Positions 1 through 9,001 of a stretch of 38,197 bases of DNA are shown here, in pieces. The position numbers and the translations under genes are program-made. The stretch is from the NCBI GenBank assembly GCA_021818335.1, contig JAKAEJ010000016.1, forward strand, positions 1 through 38,197, given 5' to 3'. The notes under the pieces are model-generated. The model did not search any database. It saw only the letters and a list, made by a program, of their open reading frames with translations, and was not told the origin of the DNA. Each line of letters opens with the position of its first letter. Position 1 is the first letter of the stretch. Source of the stretch: Pseudomonadota bacterium. GTDB taxonomy: Bacteria > Pseudomonadota > Gammaproteobacteria > Xanthomonadales > Rhodanobacteraceae.

Positions 1-2
1 TG

Positions 3-479
3 GCCCGGGCAATCGCTCCATGGTGCAAGGCCGGTACGCCCATCTACATGGTCGACACGCTTGAGCGCGGATTGCCCTTCTACCTCCGGCGCCCCGTGAC
101 CTTGGTCGGACAGGCGCCCTACGATCTGCGGGACGGCCTGCGCTGGGAGCCTTGGCGGCTCATGCCGCAACAGTCCTTCGTGCGGCGATGGCGCCATGAA
201 CCCGGGGCATTGGCCGTCATTGCCCCCGCTGCGCTGGCCGCCTTGCGTCGGCAGGGCCTGCCTATGCACGAATTGGCGCGTTCTCCGCGATGGATCCTGA
301 TCCGCCGGCCCGCTGCGAACACGGTACGAGCCATGGATAATCGACCGCTCACTGCAGCCCAAGCCGTCGCATGTCCGCCAAAGTCCAAGTCCGACGATCC
401 GTCATCCACGGTCGTGGGGTGTTCGCACGCGCCTCAATCCCAGCGGGTGCGCACGTTATTGACTACAAGGGACGACTGA
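3..479 (+). CDS. ArnT-like glycosyltransferase (GT39/PMT family), C-terminal part only
   Basis: The reading frame is open from the left edge, so the N-terminal membrane part is missing. What remains resembles the soluble C-terminal tail of ArnT-like lipid-linked-sugar transferases: a segment containing YMVDTLERGLPFYLRRPVTL, then a stretch ending in LPMHELARSPRWILIRRP. Family members usually stop just after a motif of the form RxxxxxRRP. Here the frame runs on for about 55 more residues, from about position 312, with no family resemblance. This tail overlaps the next gene by 109 bases. The extension may reflect a lost stop codon. The family transfers aminoarabinose or similar sugars from undecaprenyl phosphate to lipid A or glycans at the periplasmic face of the inner membrane; the substrate cannot be read here. 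Confidence 0.7.
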   Translation, partial: ARAIAPWCKAGTPIYMVDTLERGLPFYLRRPVTLVGQAPYDLRDGLRWEPWRLMPQQSFVRRWRHEPGALAVIAPAALAALRRQGLPMHELARSPRWILIRRPAANTVRAMDNRPLTAAQAVACPPKSKSDDPSSTVVGCSHAPQSQRVRTLLTTRDD

Positions 480-838
480 TCACTCATGCGCGGGCTGATC
501 GCATGTACGGTGATGGGGCGGAAAGCGGCCATACGTTCCTGTTCGCGCTCAATCGCCGCTACATCGTCGACGCCACCGTCGGTGGCAACGCAGCGAGGTG
601 GATCAACCATAGCTGCACACCCAATTGTCAGGCGGTCATCGTCCATCACGCCGATGGCAATCCCCGACGCGACCGCATCGTCATCGAGGCACTTCGCGAC
701 ATCGCGCCTGGCGAGGAGCTGACCTATAACTATGGCATCGTTCTGGATGTCCGCCACACCACTCGCTTGAAGAAGCTCTGGGCCTGCCATTGCGGCTCGC
801 CGGCGTGCACCGGCACGCTGCTGCAACCAAAGTATTGA
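371..838 (+). CDS. SET-domain protein-lysine methyltransferase (small, stand-alone)
   Basis: A 155-aa protein that is essentially a bare SET domain. Visible motifs are an N-terminal GRGVFA segment (residues 14-19), the S-adenosylmethionine and pseudoknot motif NHSCTPNC (79-86), the catalytic-side ELTYNYG (116-122), and a post-SET zinc cluster CHCGSPAC (139-146). SET proteins transfer methyl groups from S-adenosylmethionine to lysine side chains; targets of bacterial members are mostly unknown. Its frame is closed by a stop at 338-340, so ATG 371 is the first ATG available. No clear Shine-Dalgarno sequence precedes it, and its 5' part overlaps the C-terminal extension of the upstream glycosyltransferase, suggesting translational coupling. 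Family confidence is high, substrate unknown. Confidence 0.88.
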   Translation: MSAKVQVRRSVIHGRGVFARASIPAGAHVIDYKGRLITHARADRMYGDGAESGHTFLFALNRRYIVDATVGGNAARWINHSCTPNCQAVIVHHADGNPRRDRIVIEALRDIAPGEELTYNYGIVLDVRHTTRLKKLWACHCGSPACTGTLLQPKY

Positions 839-915
839 GCCGGGTCGACGGCTGCCTGCTTGTGGCTTCCCTCGGCGCGGCCTAGCGTTCTCTCCAACCC
901 TGACGGGAGCCGGTC

Positions 916-2985
916 ATGCCGCAACGTCGTAGCAACCTGGAATCTGGACCGGCGGCAGCCGGCGCGCCCGGCGCTGCTACTGGCGATGAAGGCAAGCGTG
1001 GCATGGACGTCCGAGACATGATCGCCATGGACCGCGTTGGGACACCTCAGATTGGTGTCGACTCGCGCTGGGTGCTGTTTGACCTGCGGACCATGGATCT
1101 GGAGGCCAACCGGGCTGTTTCGAGTGTCTGGATCATTGATTGCGACGACCGGAACCAGCCTCCAAGACGCCTCGTCGAGGGCAGCCATGCGCGCTGGTCC
1201 GCGGACGGAAGGGACGTTTTCTATCTTGCCAAGGCAGGTGATCGGACGCAGGTGTTTCGGATCCGCTTGTCCGATGGAATACCGATCCAGGTCACGGACA
1301 TCGGTGTCGACGTCGAAGGCTTTCGCGTCTCTCCCGATGGCGAGCATCTCGTGGTTGCACTCTCGGTATTCACCGATTGCGACGGCGACATCAGTCGGAC
1401 TTGCGATCGCCTTGCGAAGCAGAGCGCCAGCGCGGCAGGCGGTCGTGTTTACGGCCGCCTGTTCGTACGCCACTGGGATCGCTGGTCCGATGGGCGACGC
1501 AGCCAGCTATTCGCGGTCGTACTCGGCGCGGACGGGAAGGCCACCGGGACGCCCAAACTACTGACGCGTGGGATCGATGGAGACGTTCCATCCAGGCCGT
1601 TTGGCGACGATACCGACTATGGCTTCTCGGCCGATGGGGCGATGCTTTATTTCAGCGCACGCATTGCGCGACATGACGAGCCGTGGAGTACCAATTTCGA
1701 TATCTACCGCGTACCCGTTCGCGATGGCGGGACGCCCGAGAATCTGACTCCCGACAATCCCGCGTGGGATGGCCACCCGTTGGTTTCTCCCGACGGATCC
1801 ATCCTTTATTACTTGGCGATGAGGCGTCCGGGATTCGAAGCCGACCGATTCGGCATCATGGCGCTGGACCTCGGCAGCGGCATGCGCCGCGAAGTTGCCC
1901 CGGCATGGGACCGTTCCGCGGGTCCGCTGGGCATCAGCCCGGATGGGCGAACGCTTTACACAACGGCGGACGACACTGGACAGCATCCCTTGTTTTCAGT
2001 GGACGTCGCCGATGGGAAGGTGGAACGGCTCACGGGCGAGGGGACCGTTCGCGGGTTTGCGATCGATGGCCGGGGACGCATCGTTGCCAACTGGCAGGAC
2101 TTCACGCATCCAGCGGAGCTCTATCGCGTTGAGCCGGGTCAGGCGACTGTCGCCTTGACCCTTTTCAACGCGAGGCGCGTCGCCGCGTTGCGCTTTGGCA
2201 GGGTTGAGTACTTCACTTTCAGGGGATGGAACGGCGAGAGCGTACAGGGTTATGCGGCGGCCCCCGCCGATTGCGAGCCTGGGCGGAAGTACCCGGTCGC
2301 CTACCTGATCCATGGCGGTCCGCAGGGCGCATGGACCAATGAGTTCCACTATCGTTGGAATCCCCAGGCTTATGCCGGCGCCGGATTCGCCGTGGTGGCC
2401 GTCAATTTCCATGGTTCAACCGGGTACGGACAGCCCTTCACCGATTCGATCTCGGGTGACTGGGGCGGCAAGCCGCTGACGGACCTCAAGCTCGGCTGGG
2501 CTGCGGCGCTGAGGACATTTTCGTTTCTCGATCGCAACCGTGCCTGCGCCTTGGGGGCCAGCTACGGCGGCTTCATGGTCTATTGGATGGCAGGCGTGTG
2601 GAACAAGCCTTGGCGGTGCTTCGTCGACCATGACGGTGTGTTTGACACCCGCAGCATGTACTACACGACCGATGAGCTCTGGTTCGAGGAGTGGGAAAAG
2701 CGCGGGACCGAGTACGAACATCCTCGCCACTTCGAACGTTTCAATCCCATGCGCTACGTCAAGGACTGGCGCGTACCGATGCTGGTGGTGCATGGCGGAC
2801 TGGACTTCCGCATCCCCGATACGCAGGGGTTGGCGGCGTTCACCGCACTGCAGCGGCGCGGCATTCCCAGCGAGTTCCTCCACTTTCCTGATGAGAATCA
2901 CTGGGTCGTCAAGCCGGCCAACAGCATTCTTTGGCACGATACCGTCTTGAACTGGATGAAACGCTGGACGGCGGGTGAAGCCTAG
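916..2985 (+). CDS. S9-family prolyl oligopeptidase / acylaminoacyl-peptidase
   Basis: A 689-aa serine peptidase of the prolyl oligopeptidase family. Residues of about 30-430 form the beta-propeller, with repeated PD40-type strands such as SPDGEHLVV, SADGAMLYF and SPDGSILYYL. Residues of about 440-689 form the alpha/beta-hydrolase domain. The catalytic triad is readable: Ser549 in GASYGG, Asp630 in HGGLDFRIP, and His662 in DENHW. The family cleaves short peptides or removes N-terminal dipeptides or acylated residues. ATG 916 has a GGGAG ribosome-binding site at good spacing. No signal peptide is visible, so a cytoplasmic location is likely, although many Lysobacterales relatives are secreted. 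ATG 1011 is an alternative start. It ends 7 bases from the convergent OPT transporter gene. Confidence 0.9.
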   Translation: MPQRRSNLESGPAAAGAPGAATGDEGKRGMDVRDMIAMDRVGTPQIGVDSRWVLFDLRTMDLEANRAVSSVWIIDCDDRNQPPRRLVEGSHARWSADGRDVFYLAKAGDRTQVFRIRLSDGIPIQVTDIGVDVEGFRVSPDGEHLVVALSVFTDCDGDISRTCDRLAKQSASAAGGRVYGRLFVRHWDRWSDGRRSQLFAVVLGADGKATGTPKLLTRGIDGDVPSRPFGDDTDYGFSADGAMLYFSARIARHDEPWSTNFDIYRVPVRDGGTPENLTPDNPAWDGHPLVSPDGSILYYLAMRRPGFEADRFGIMALDLGSGMRREVAPAWDRSAGPLGISPDGRTLYTTADDTGQHPLFSVDVADGKVERLTGEGTVRGFAIDGRGRIVANWQDFTHPAELYRVEPGQATVALTLFNARRVAALRFGRVEYFTFRGWNGESVQGYAAAPADCEPGRKYPVAYLIHGGPQGAWTNEFHYRWNPQAYAGAGFAVVAVNFHGSTGYGQPFTDSISGDWGGKPLTDLKLGWAAALRTFSFLDRNRACALGASYGGFMVYWMAGVWNKPWRCFVDHDGVFDTRSMYYTTDELWFEEWEKRGTEYEHPRHFERFNPMRYVKDWRVPMLVVHGGLDFRIPDTQGLAAFTALQRRGIPSEFLHFPDENHWVVKPANSILWHDTVLNWMKRWTAGEA

Positions 2986-2992
2986 GCACGGT

Positions 2993-4990
2993 CTAAGCCG
3001 CGCGCCGTGCGACCTTCAGCAGCCAGGCGTACATCGAAAACATCACCAGCGCGAATGCTATGCCGCCAAGCCACACGGCGGCGCCGGAAAAGTCGGACCC
3101 CACCAGCGCGAGCGGCGCATCCTTGCCGCTGAACACCACCAGCGCGGCGAGGGCGACGCCGATCAGGCTTTCACCAACGATCATGCCACTGGCCAGCAAC
3201 ACCCCGAGCTGCTTGGTTGCATCGGGCTTGCTCGTGCGGTCGGCGCGGCGGTCGAAGAACCATCCGGCGACTGCCCCCACGACGACCATGAGCGTCGTCG
3301 ACGTCGGCAGGTAGATACCAAGGCCCACGGCCAATGGCGGCAGGCTGGCAGCCTTGCCGCTACGTGCCAGCAATTCGTCCGCCACGATGACGACGACTCC
3401 GATGAGGGCGCCGATGCCGATCATGCTCCAATCGAGCCTGTGCTCGATGACGCCCTGTGCAAGTGCCGAAATCAGCGCTGCCTGCGGTGCCGCCAGTGCA
3501 TGGGCGGGATTCGTGCCTGGCATGCCGGCGAAACCATAGGCTTTCAGCAGGAGGTCCAGTACCGGTGGGATGACGGCCGCGCCGGCAATGACGCCGATGA
3601 CCAGCGCGACCTGCTGCTTCCATGGCGTTGCATCGACGAGTTGGCCCGTTTTCAAGTCCTGGAGGTTGTTGTTGGCGATGGTTGCCACCGCGAATACCAC
3701 CGAAGTAACGAACAGTGCGAAGGCAACGAGAGCTCCTTCCATGGACGATGGCAGCGCGGACGAAACCCCGAGAACGAGTAGGAGCGCCGCAGCGATCACC
3801 ACGAGGATGCCGACTCCCGACAAGGGGCTGTTAGAGGATCCAATCAGACCGGCCATGTAACCGCAGACGGCCGATACGAAAAAGCTCATCAGCAAGATGA
3901 AGACCAGGCCTCCTATAAGGAGCAACGCCAATTGTCCTCCGAGACCCGCGGCCAGGCCGAAATGCACCAGCATCCAGCCAACCGGCAGTAGGCACAGTGC
4001 CGTCACGATGCCGACAATGCCGATGGGTAGATCCTGCTCGGTGCGTGGCAGAAGGTGGGACTGTCCCGACTTGCGCGTGCGCGCTGCGGCGATGGCACCA
4101 CGCAGTCCCGATGCGACTGGACGAATCAGCTTGGCCAGTGTCCAGATCGCCGCCACGCCGATCGTTCCCGCACCAACGAAGCGCACGTGCGTGGCCCACA
4201 TCGCCTGTGCGATGTCGCTGGCCGACCCTGCGGCAGGGTGAAGCCACGTGAATGCGGGGACCAGTCCAGCCCATCCGATCAATGCTCCGACCAGCATCGA
4301 AAGTCCGACCCAAAGTCCAACCAGATGGCCTACCGCGAAAAGTGCGAACGACAAGCTGAAATCCGCGCCCGTGGCGCCACGTCCGTTGCCGAATCGGAAG
4401 TAGGTCGCGACGTCGCTGGCAAAGACTCGTGTCGCCACCACCAATGCGAACCCGGCTGAAACCAGGGAACTTGTGACAACCGCCACCAGACCGGCCTTGT
4501 TTTCCCGTTCGGCGCTGCTGCCTTTGATCGCACTGCTGCCTACCTTGAGCACCTCGGCGCAAGCGACGCCTTCGGGATAGGGCAAGTCAATGCCCGTGAC
4601 GAGCGCTCGCCGCAGCGGAATGGTGTACATGACTCCCAAAATGCCGCCCAAGGCGCATACGCCGAAGCTCATCCAGAACGGAAAACCCGTCCACCAGCCC
4701 ACCATCACCAGGCCAGGCAGCACGAAGATGATCGCAGACAACGTCCCGGCCGCAGACGCCAAGGTCTGCACAATGTTGTTTTCCTGCAGCGTGGTGCCGC
4801 CCAGTCCTTTCAGCAGCGCCATCGAGATGACTGCCGCCGGTATCGAGGTGGCGAAGGTCAGTCCTGCTTTCAGGCCGAAGTACACATTGGCGGCCGTGAA
4901 CACGAGCGTAATGAGGATGCCGAGGACAACCCCGCGCAGCGTGAATTCACGCACCGGTGGCGTGCCGATGGCGGAGGTTGGGCTGTTCAT
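2993..4990 (-). CDS. OPT-family oligopeptide transporter
   Basis: A 665-aa, very hydrophobic protein with many membrane segments along its whole length. The N-terminal block FTLRGVVLGILITLVFTAAN followed by YFGLKAG is typical of the OPT family. So are the central segments PLRRALVTGIDLPYPEGVAC and AEVLKVG. The family takes up oligopeptides or, in some branches, metal-chelate complexes, driven by protons. The open frame extends upstream to 5209, but ATG 4990 is preferred because AAGGGAG lies just upstream and the longer N-terminus is hydrophilic and unlike the family. It is convergent with the S9 peptidase, and a peptide uptake-and-hydrolysis pair is a plausible but unproven reading. Specificity cannot be told from sequence. 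Confidence 0.9.
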   Translation of the reverse strand: MNSPTSAIGTPPVREFTLRGVVLGILITLVFTAANVYFGLKAGLTFATSIPAAVISMALLKGLGGTTLQENNIVQTLASAAGTLSAIIFVLPGLVMVGWWTGFPFWMSFGVCALGGILGVMYTIPLRRALVTGIDLPYPEGVACAEVLKVGSSAIKGSSAERENKAGLVAVVTSSLVSAGFALVVATRVFASDVATYFRFGNGRGATGADFSLSFALFAVGHLVGLWVGLSMLVGALIGWAGLVPAFTWLHPAAGSASDIAQAMWATHVRFVGAGTIGVAAIWTLAKLIRPVASGLRGAIAAARTRKSGQSHLLPRTEQDLPIGIVGIVTALCLLPVGWMLVHFGLAAGLGGQLALLLIGGLVFILLMSFFVSAVCGYMAGLIGSSNSPLSGVGILVVIAAALLLVLGVSSALPSSMEGALVAFALFVTSVVFAVATIANNNLQDLKTGQLVDATPWKQQVALVIGVIAGAAVIPPVLDLLLKAYGFAGMPGTNPAHALAAPQAALISALAQGVIEHRLDWSMIGIGALIGVVVIVADELLARSGKAASLPPLAVGLGIYLPTSTTLMVVVGAVAGWFFDRRADRTSKPDATKQLGVLLASGMIVGESLIGVALAALVVFSGKDAPLALVGSDFSGAAVWLGGIAFALVMFSMYAWLLKVARRAA

Positions 4991-5257
4991 GCGCAGACTC
5001 CCTTGGATGGCTGTTGCGGTGTCGTGTGGATCGGCGTGGAGCGGAGGGTAACCGATGAGCCGGGAGGCTTGGCGACTCGGCAGGCCTTCTATGCGCAAGG
5101 CTCGCTGGCCGCACGGTGGCCGTGACGCCGCTCGGGCTGGGCTGGCGTGTGTGCATGGTCCCAAAGGCTGGCCGGAGCGCGCGGTCCGATCCGAGATCGG
5201 CCGCGCCACCCAGCGCAGAGGCTCTGGCTTGATCTCGTGAGGTTGCTCGCGGCGCGG
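4991..5257. other. Intergenic region upstream of the OPT gene and downstream of tamB
   Basis: These 267 bases hold the 5' region of the OPT transporter gene and the 3' flank of tamB. The only clear element is the AAGGGAG ribosome-binding site just after position 4990 on the minus strand. I see no convincing promoter boxes, terminator or small gene. Confidence 0.5.
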
Positions 5258-8200
5258 TCAGCGTTCAACGCGGTATTTCAGGCTGAAGCGGTTGTAAAGC
5301 GCCGAGGACTGCGCCTCGAGATCGAGCAGACGCGATAGCTTGTAACGCAGAGTCACGATCTGCTCGGGTGTGAACAATCCCACGCCATAGCCCACGTACA
5401 GCCGCGGCGAGAGGTATTTGCCCACCGTCAGCGCCGCGCCGCCCAGGTTGGTGTTGGCACTGACGCTGGCCTCGACGCCTATGCGCGCACCGATCTCTCT
5501 CGCCAACAAGTTGCCGCCGGCGCTGCCCAATGCCTGTGCCGCCGAACCCAGCATGTTGCCCTGGCTGCCCTTGAGTGACGACAGTGGCTTGCCGGTCACG
5601 AGATACGAAAGTGCTTCACTTTGCTCCATCGCGGGTGTTGAGAAGACCTGTAGCACCGGTTGTTGCGCGGTGCCCCCGACATGCAGGCCGGCAGTAATGT
5701 CCGTCAGGATCCGCTCGGCGGTGATGTCGAGTCCGGGATTGGCGAGGGGCGTGCCCGCGAACAGGAGCCGGCCTTGCTTGATGGTCAGGTTCTGCCCATA
5801 AGCCCGGTAGGTTCCCGCCACGTGGATTTCGCCCCGACCGATGGCGGCGAGGCCGGGTGACTCGTCGACGCGCAGTTGTCCCGAAACGGCGCCGTCAAGC
5901 CCGAAGCCGCGCAGTTGCACGGCGCTGCCCAGATTCACGAGCACGTCGGCATGGAGCGGCAAGGGCTTTGGCCGGGGTCTGGGTGGTGCGTTGACGATGA
6001 CGACGTCCGGTGATGGCTTCGCGGCCCCGGCACCGGGAAGTCGTTCGAGGTTCACGCGTGCACGGCCGATCGCCACCGAGCCGCCAAGTGCATACCCCGC
6101 GGCATTGCGACGGAACCGCAGGTCCGGGCTGACGAGCACGTGGGCTGCGGGCACATCAGCGGCCAGCACGTCCTTGCCCCGGAGCGCGAGCGAGAAGTCC
6201 CCCGCTGTCCCAGTGCCCGTGATGGTCAGCGCGCCGGTGCCCGAACGCACGCTGCCGTCGATGCTCACGGCGCCATCGGCGGCGCGAGCTACCGTGACAT
6301 CGCCGTGTTCAAGGTGCAGCCCCAGCGCGGGAAGTTCCGCGTCGAAGCCGTGGACGCTGGCCCGGCCCTCCAGCACGGGGTCTCGCAATGTTCCAGCCAG
6401 CGTCGCATCGGCGCCGAGCGTGCCCGCGATTCGCGCCAGTTGGGGGACGAAGGGCTCGATCATGTGCAGTTGCGGGATGACCAGGTGCACCTGGCCAGTC
6501 AATGCCTGCGTGGTGCCGCCAAACGCCGCATGCGCATCCAGCATGCCGGCGGGGACGAGTCGGGCTTGGGCATCGAAGCGTCCGTTCGTCGCCTCGATGC
6601 GGGCTTGCGCGCGGAGGTCTCGCCAGCCCACCGGTTGCTCGTCGAGGCCGGAGAAGATGATGCTGCCGGTCGGAGAATTAAGGGTTGCTTGGCCTTGCAG
6701 ATGCATTGCAGCGTCGAACGAAATGCGGCCAGATCCATCCAGCGCGCCTTGCACGTGCATCCCTGCGGGAAGGCCCGCCAGCGATCCCAGCACTGCGAGC
6801 GGCAGCCTGTTGATTCGGTAGTCCACCCTCCCGCTCCCGTCCGCTGCGCGGCTGCCGCCGCCGCACACGGTGGCAGTTGCATGTTCGAGACACGCGTCTG
6901 TCATCGTCGCCGCGCCGGCCCGATAGGTCCACGCGACGGGTGCGCGGAGCGCCCATGCACCGACCCGGGGCGAATCCACCTGCAGGTGGCGCAGGACCCC
7001 GGCCCAGTTCGACGTTTTCGTGCGGCTTGCCGTTGCGGCCAGGCTCGCATGACCCATGCGGCTGCGAGCCTCGGCCCGCAGGGTCAGCGCCTGGGGTCGC
7101 CCGACGAGGCTCGCGTCGAGGGCGGCGACTTCATGGGCGCCGATTCGCAGGCCCTGGGCCACGACATGTACCGTGCCGGCAAGCTCGTTCACGCCTCGCA
7201 CGCGCGTCCGCAGCATCCCCTGGTCCAGTTGCACCGACGAGACATGCAGATGGCGTACCTGGACACGACCGTCGAGGTTGAGGTTGGGCCATACGCCCCG
7301 GGCAACCATCGAGGCTTGGATCGATCCGCTGGCCTGCGGCAACCAATCCCGGAGTGTACTGACCTCGACCCGCAGCCATGCCTTGTCGGGCGCGCCGAGG
7401 TAGCGCAGCGCGCCTCCGCCTGAATGCAGAACCAGGGTGCCTTGCGGGATTCTTTGCCCCTGCAGGCTGAGATTCGCCTTGCCGCGAATGGGCCGCGATC
7501 GCAACGTACCCATCAGGCCCCGTAGCCTCAACATGCCCGACCCACCGGAGCGGGAGAGCTCCCCGGTACTGACCAGCGCAAAGTCGAGATGCCCTGGCCA
7601 GGCCGGTGCGATCAGGGACGGGTCGAAGTGTTCGGCATGGGCGGCGATCCGCCATGAGCGGGGCGTGGCCAGTGTCACTCGGCCTGTCAACTGGAGCTTC
7701 CCGTGCGGCTCACGGCAGTCCAGACTTTCGATATGCAGCGTGCGACGGTTGCCTTGCAGCGCCAGGGTCACGCGCGCCTGCGCGGTGGGACGGGCGGAGG
7801 TACGGACGCTGAATTTCGATTGGATGCGGTAGCCGTCGGCGCTTCCTGCAAGGCGCGCCTGGCCGCTGCTGGAAGTGGCATCGGGGAGGAGGTTGGCGGG
7901 CGGTTGGATGTCGTGCCACTGCAGATCCATGACCGTCGACAGGCGCGGCGTCAGCGCCAGGTGTCCGCGCGCATCCAGTCGACCTGGGAAGGCGGGCGAC
8001 GTCACATCGAGCGCATCCAGTCGAACGGTACGGTCGCGTCCACGTGCGAGCCTTGCCTGCACCGCCAATGGCCAGGCATCGATGGCGAGCGATCCGTCGA
8101 TCGCAGCACGCAGTTCATCACCCCGGCCGTGCAGATTGAGTGCGAGCGTGTGTCCATTGCCGGGCACCAGCGCAGCAAGGGCAAGTCGCGGCGCAGTGAG

Positions 8201-9001
8201 CGAACCTATCCATGGATAGGGTCCGTGGGTGGCAATATGCACCTCCAGCCTTGCCGCCAGTGGGGCGTTCACGGTGGCTGCCACCATTGCCGTTTGCCCG
8301 TCGCTTTGCCCCTGCATTCGCAACGTCAGCGAACGGGACCCCTGGTGGAATTCCACGTCTGCAACGGCGTCGCCCGGCCATCCGCCATCGATTCCAACGG
8401 TTCCGTGCGCGTGCGCCGACAAGTGCGGCGTCCGAAGGTCGCAAGCGCCCACAATCAGTCGCGACCGGGTCCATGCCGCAGCCTGCAGGTGGAACTCGTC
8501 AAGCGTGATCGCGGCCTTGCCGTTGCGGAGGACGATGCCATGCCGCAACACCCCGTCGGTGATGCGGATGGCGAGCGGCGCTCGGAGCGACGAACGGACA
8601 CTCGCGGTCGATTTCCGGGTGGGCAAATTCAAACGCAGGCCGCTCACCTTGACCATCCGAATATCCATTCGTCCACGCAGTAGCGAGAGCGGATCGAAGT
8701 CGATGTCTGCATTGGCGACGCGGAGGTCCATGCCGCCTGCGCCACGCCAATGGATTCCGCGGAGATCCAGGCTCCCCCAGAGCCGGCCGGTTGCTTGCTG
8801 CACGTTCAGGTTTCCATGCGTCAGCACGCGGATACGCGCGATCGCGAACCGCAAGCCGCTCTGCGTGCCCAGCAACCAGATGGCGGAACCCATGAAGAAC
8901 AACACGACTAGCGCAATCAGGGCCACGGCGCCTCGCCAGCGGCGCAGCCTCCGGCTCGGGGCTGGCCGGGTCGCGGGTTCCTGCTCCTGTCGTGCACTCA
9001 C
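5258..9001 (-). CDS. tamB: TamB, translocation and assembly module inner-membrane component
   Basis: A 1247-aa protein with one N-terminal membrane anchor (about residues 25-47, containing GAVALIALVVLFFMGSAIWL). A very long beta-rich, low-complexity AsmA/TamB-type body follows, and the conserved C-terminal TamB (DUF490) domain ends in VGYGVGLFTPEQIVTLRYKL and a final FSLKYRVER. TamB spans the periplasm and works with TamA; it helps insert some outer-membrane proteins and is implicated in phospholipid transport to the outer membrane. Length fits the family. The start is GTG at 9001, overlapping the stop of tamA in a GTGA arrangement, so the two genes are translationally coupled. Confidence 0.93.
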   Translation of the reverse strand: MSARQEQEPATRPAPSRRLRRWRGAVALIALVVLFFMGSAIWLLGTQSGLRFAIARIRVLTHGNLNVQQATGRLWGSLDLRGIHWRGAGGMDLRVANADIDFDPLSLLRGRMDIRMVKVSGLRLNLPTRKSTASVRSSLRAPLAIRITDGVLRHGIVLRNGKAAITLDEFHLQAAAWTRSRLIVGACDLRTPHLSAHAHGTVGIDGGWPGDAVADVEFHQGSRSLTLRMQGQSDGQTAMVAATVNAPLAARLEVHIATHGPYPWIGSLTAPRLALAALVPGNGHTLALNLHGRGDELRAAIDGSLAIDAWPLAVQARLARGRDRTVRLDALDVTSPAFPGRLDARGHLALTPRLSTVMDLQWHDIQPPANLLPDATSSSGQARLAGSADGYRIQSKFSVRTSARPTAQARVTLALQGNRRTLHIESLDCREPHGKLQLTGRVTLATPRSWRIAAHAEHFDPSLIAPAWPGHLDFALVSTGELSRSGGSGMLRLRGLMGTLRSRPIRGKANLSLQGQRIPQGTLVLHSGGGALRYLGAPDKAWLRVEVSTLRDWLPQASGSIQASMVARGVWPNLNLDGRVQVRHLHVSSVQLDQGMLRTRVRGVNELAGTVHVVAQGLRIGAHEVAALDASLVGRPQALTLRAEARSRMGHASLAATASRTKTSNWAGVLRHLQVDSPRVGAWALRAPVAWTYRAGAATMTDACLEHATATVCGGGSRAADGSGRVDYRINRLPLAVLGSLAGLPAGMHVQGALDGSGRISFDAAMHLQGQATLNSPTGSIIFSGLDEQPVGWRDLRAQARIEATNGRFDAQARLVPAGMLDAHAAFGGTTQALTGQVHLVIPQLHMIEPFVPQLARIAGTLGADATLAGTLRDPVLEGRASVHGFDAELPALGLHLEHGDVTVARAADGAVSIDGSVRSGTGALTITGTGTAGDFSLALRGKDVLAADVPAAHVLVSPDLRFRRNAAGYALGGSVAIGRARVNLERLPGAGAAKPSPDVVIVNAPPRPRPKPLPLHADVLVNLGSAVQLRGFGLDGAVSGQLRVDESPGLAAIGRGEIHVAGTYRAYGQNLTIKQGRLLFAGTPLANPGLDITAERILTDITAGLHVGGTAQQPVLQVFSTPAMEQSEALSYLVTGKPLSSLKGSQGNMLGSAAQALGSAGGNLLAREIGARIGVEASVSANTNLGGAALTVGKYLSPRLYVGYGVGLFTPEQIVTLRYKLSRLLDLEAQSSALYNRFSLKYRVER

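Noticed and set aside
2986-3010. Inverted repeat GCACGG...CCGTGC between the convergent S9 and OPT stop codons
   Set aside because: Only a 6-bp stem with a 13-base loop and no T-run on either strand; not enough to call a terminator.
6140-7423. Long plus-strand open frame (427 codons) opposite tamB
   Set aside because: It is antisense to a well-supported TamB and has Arg/Ala/His-rich composition with no family motif, as expected for shadow frames in GC-rich DNA.
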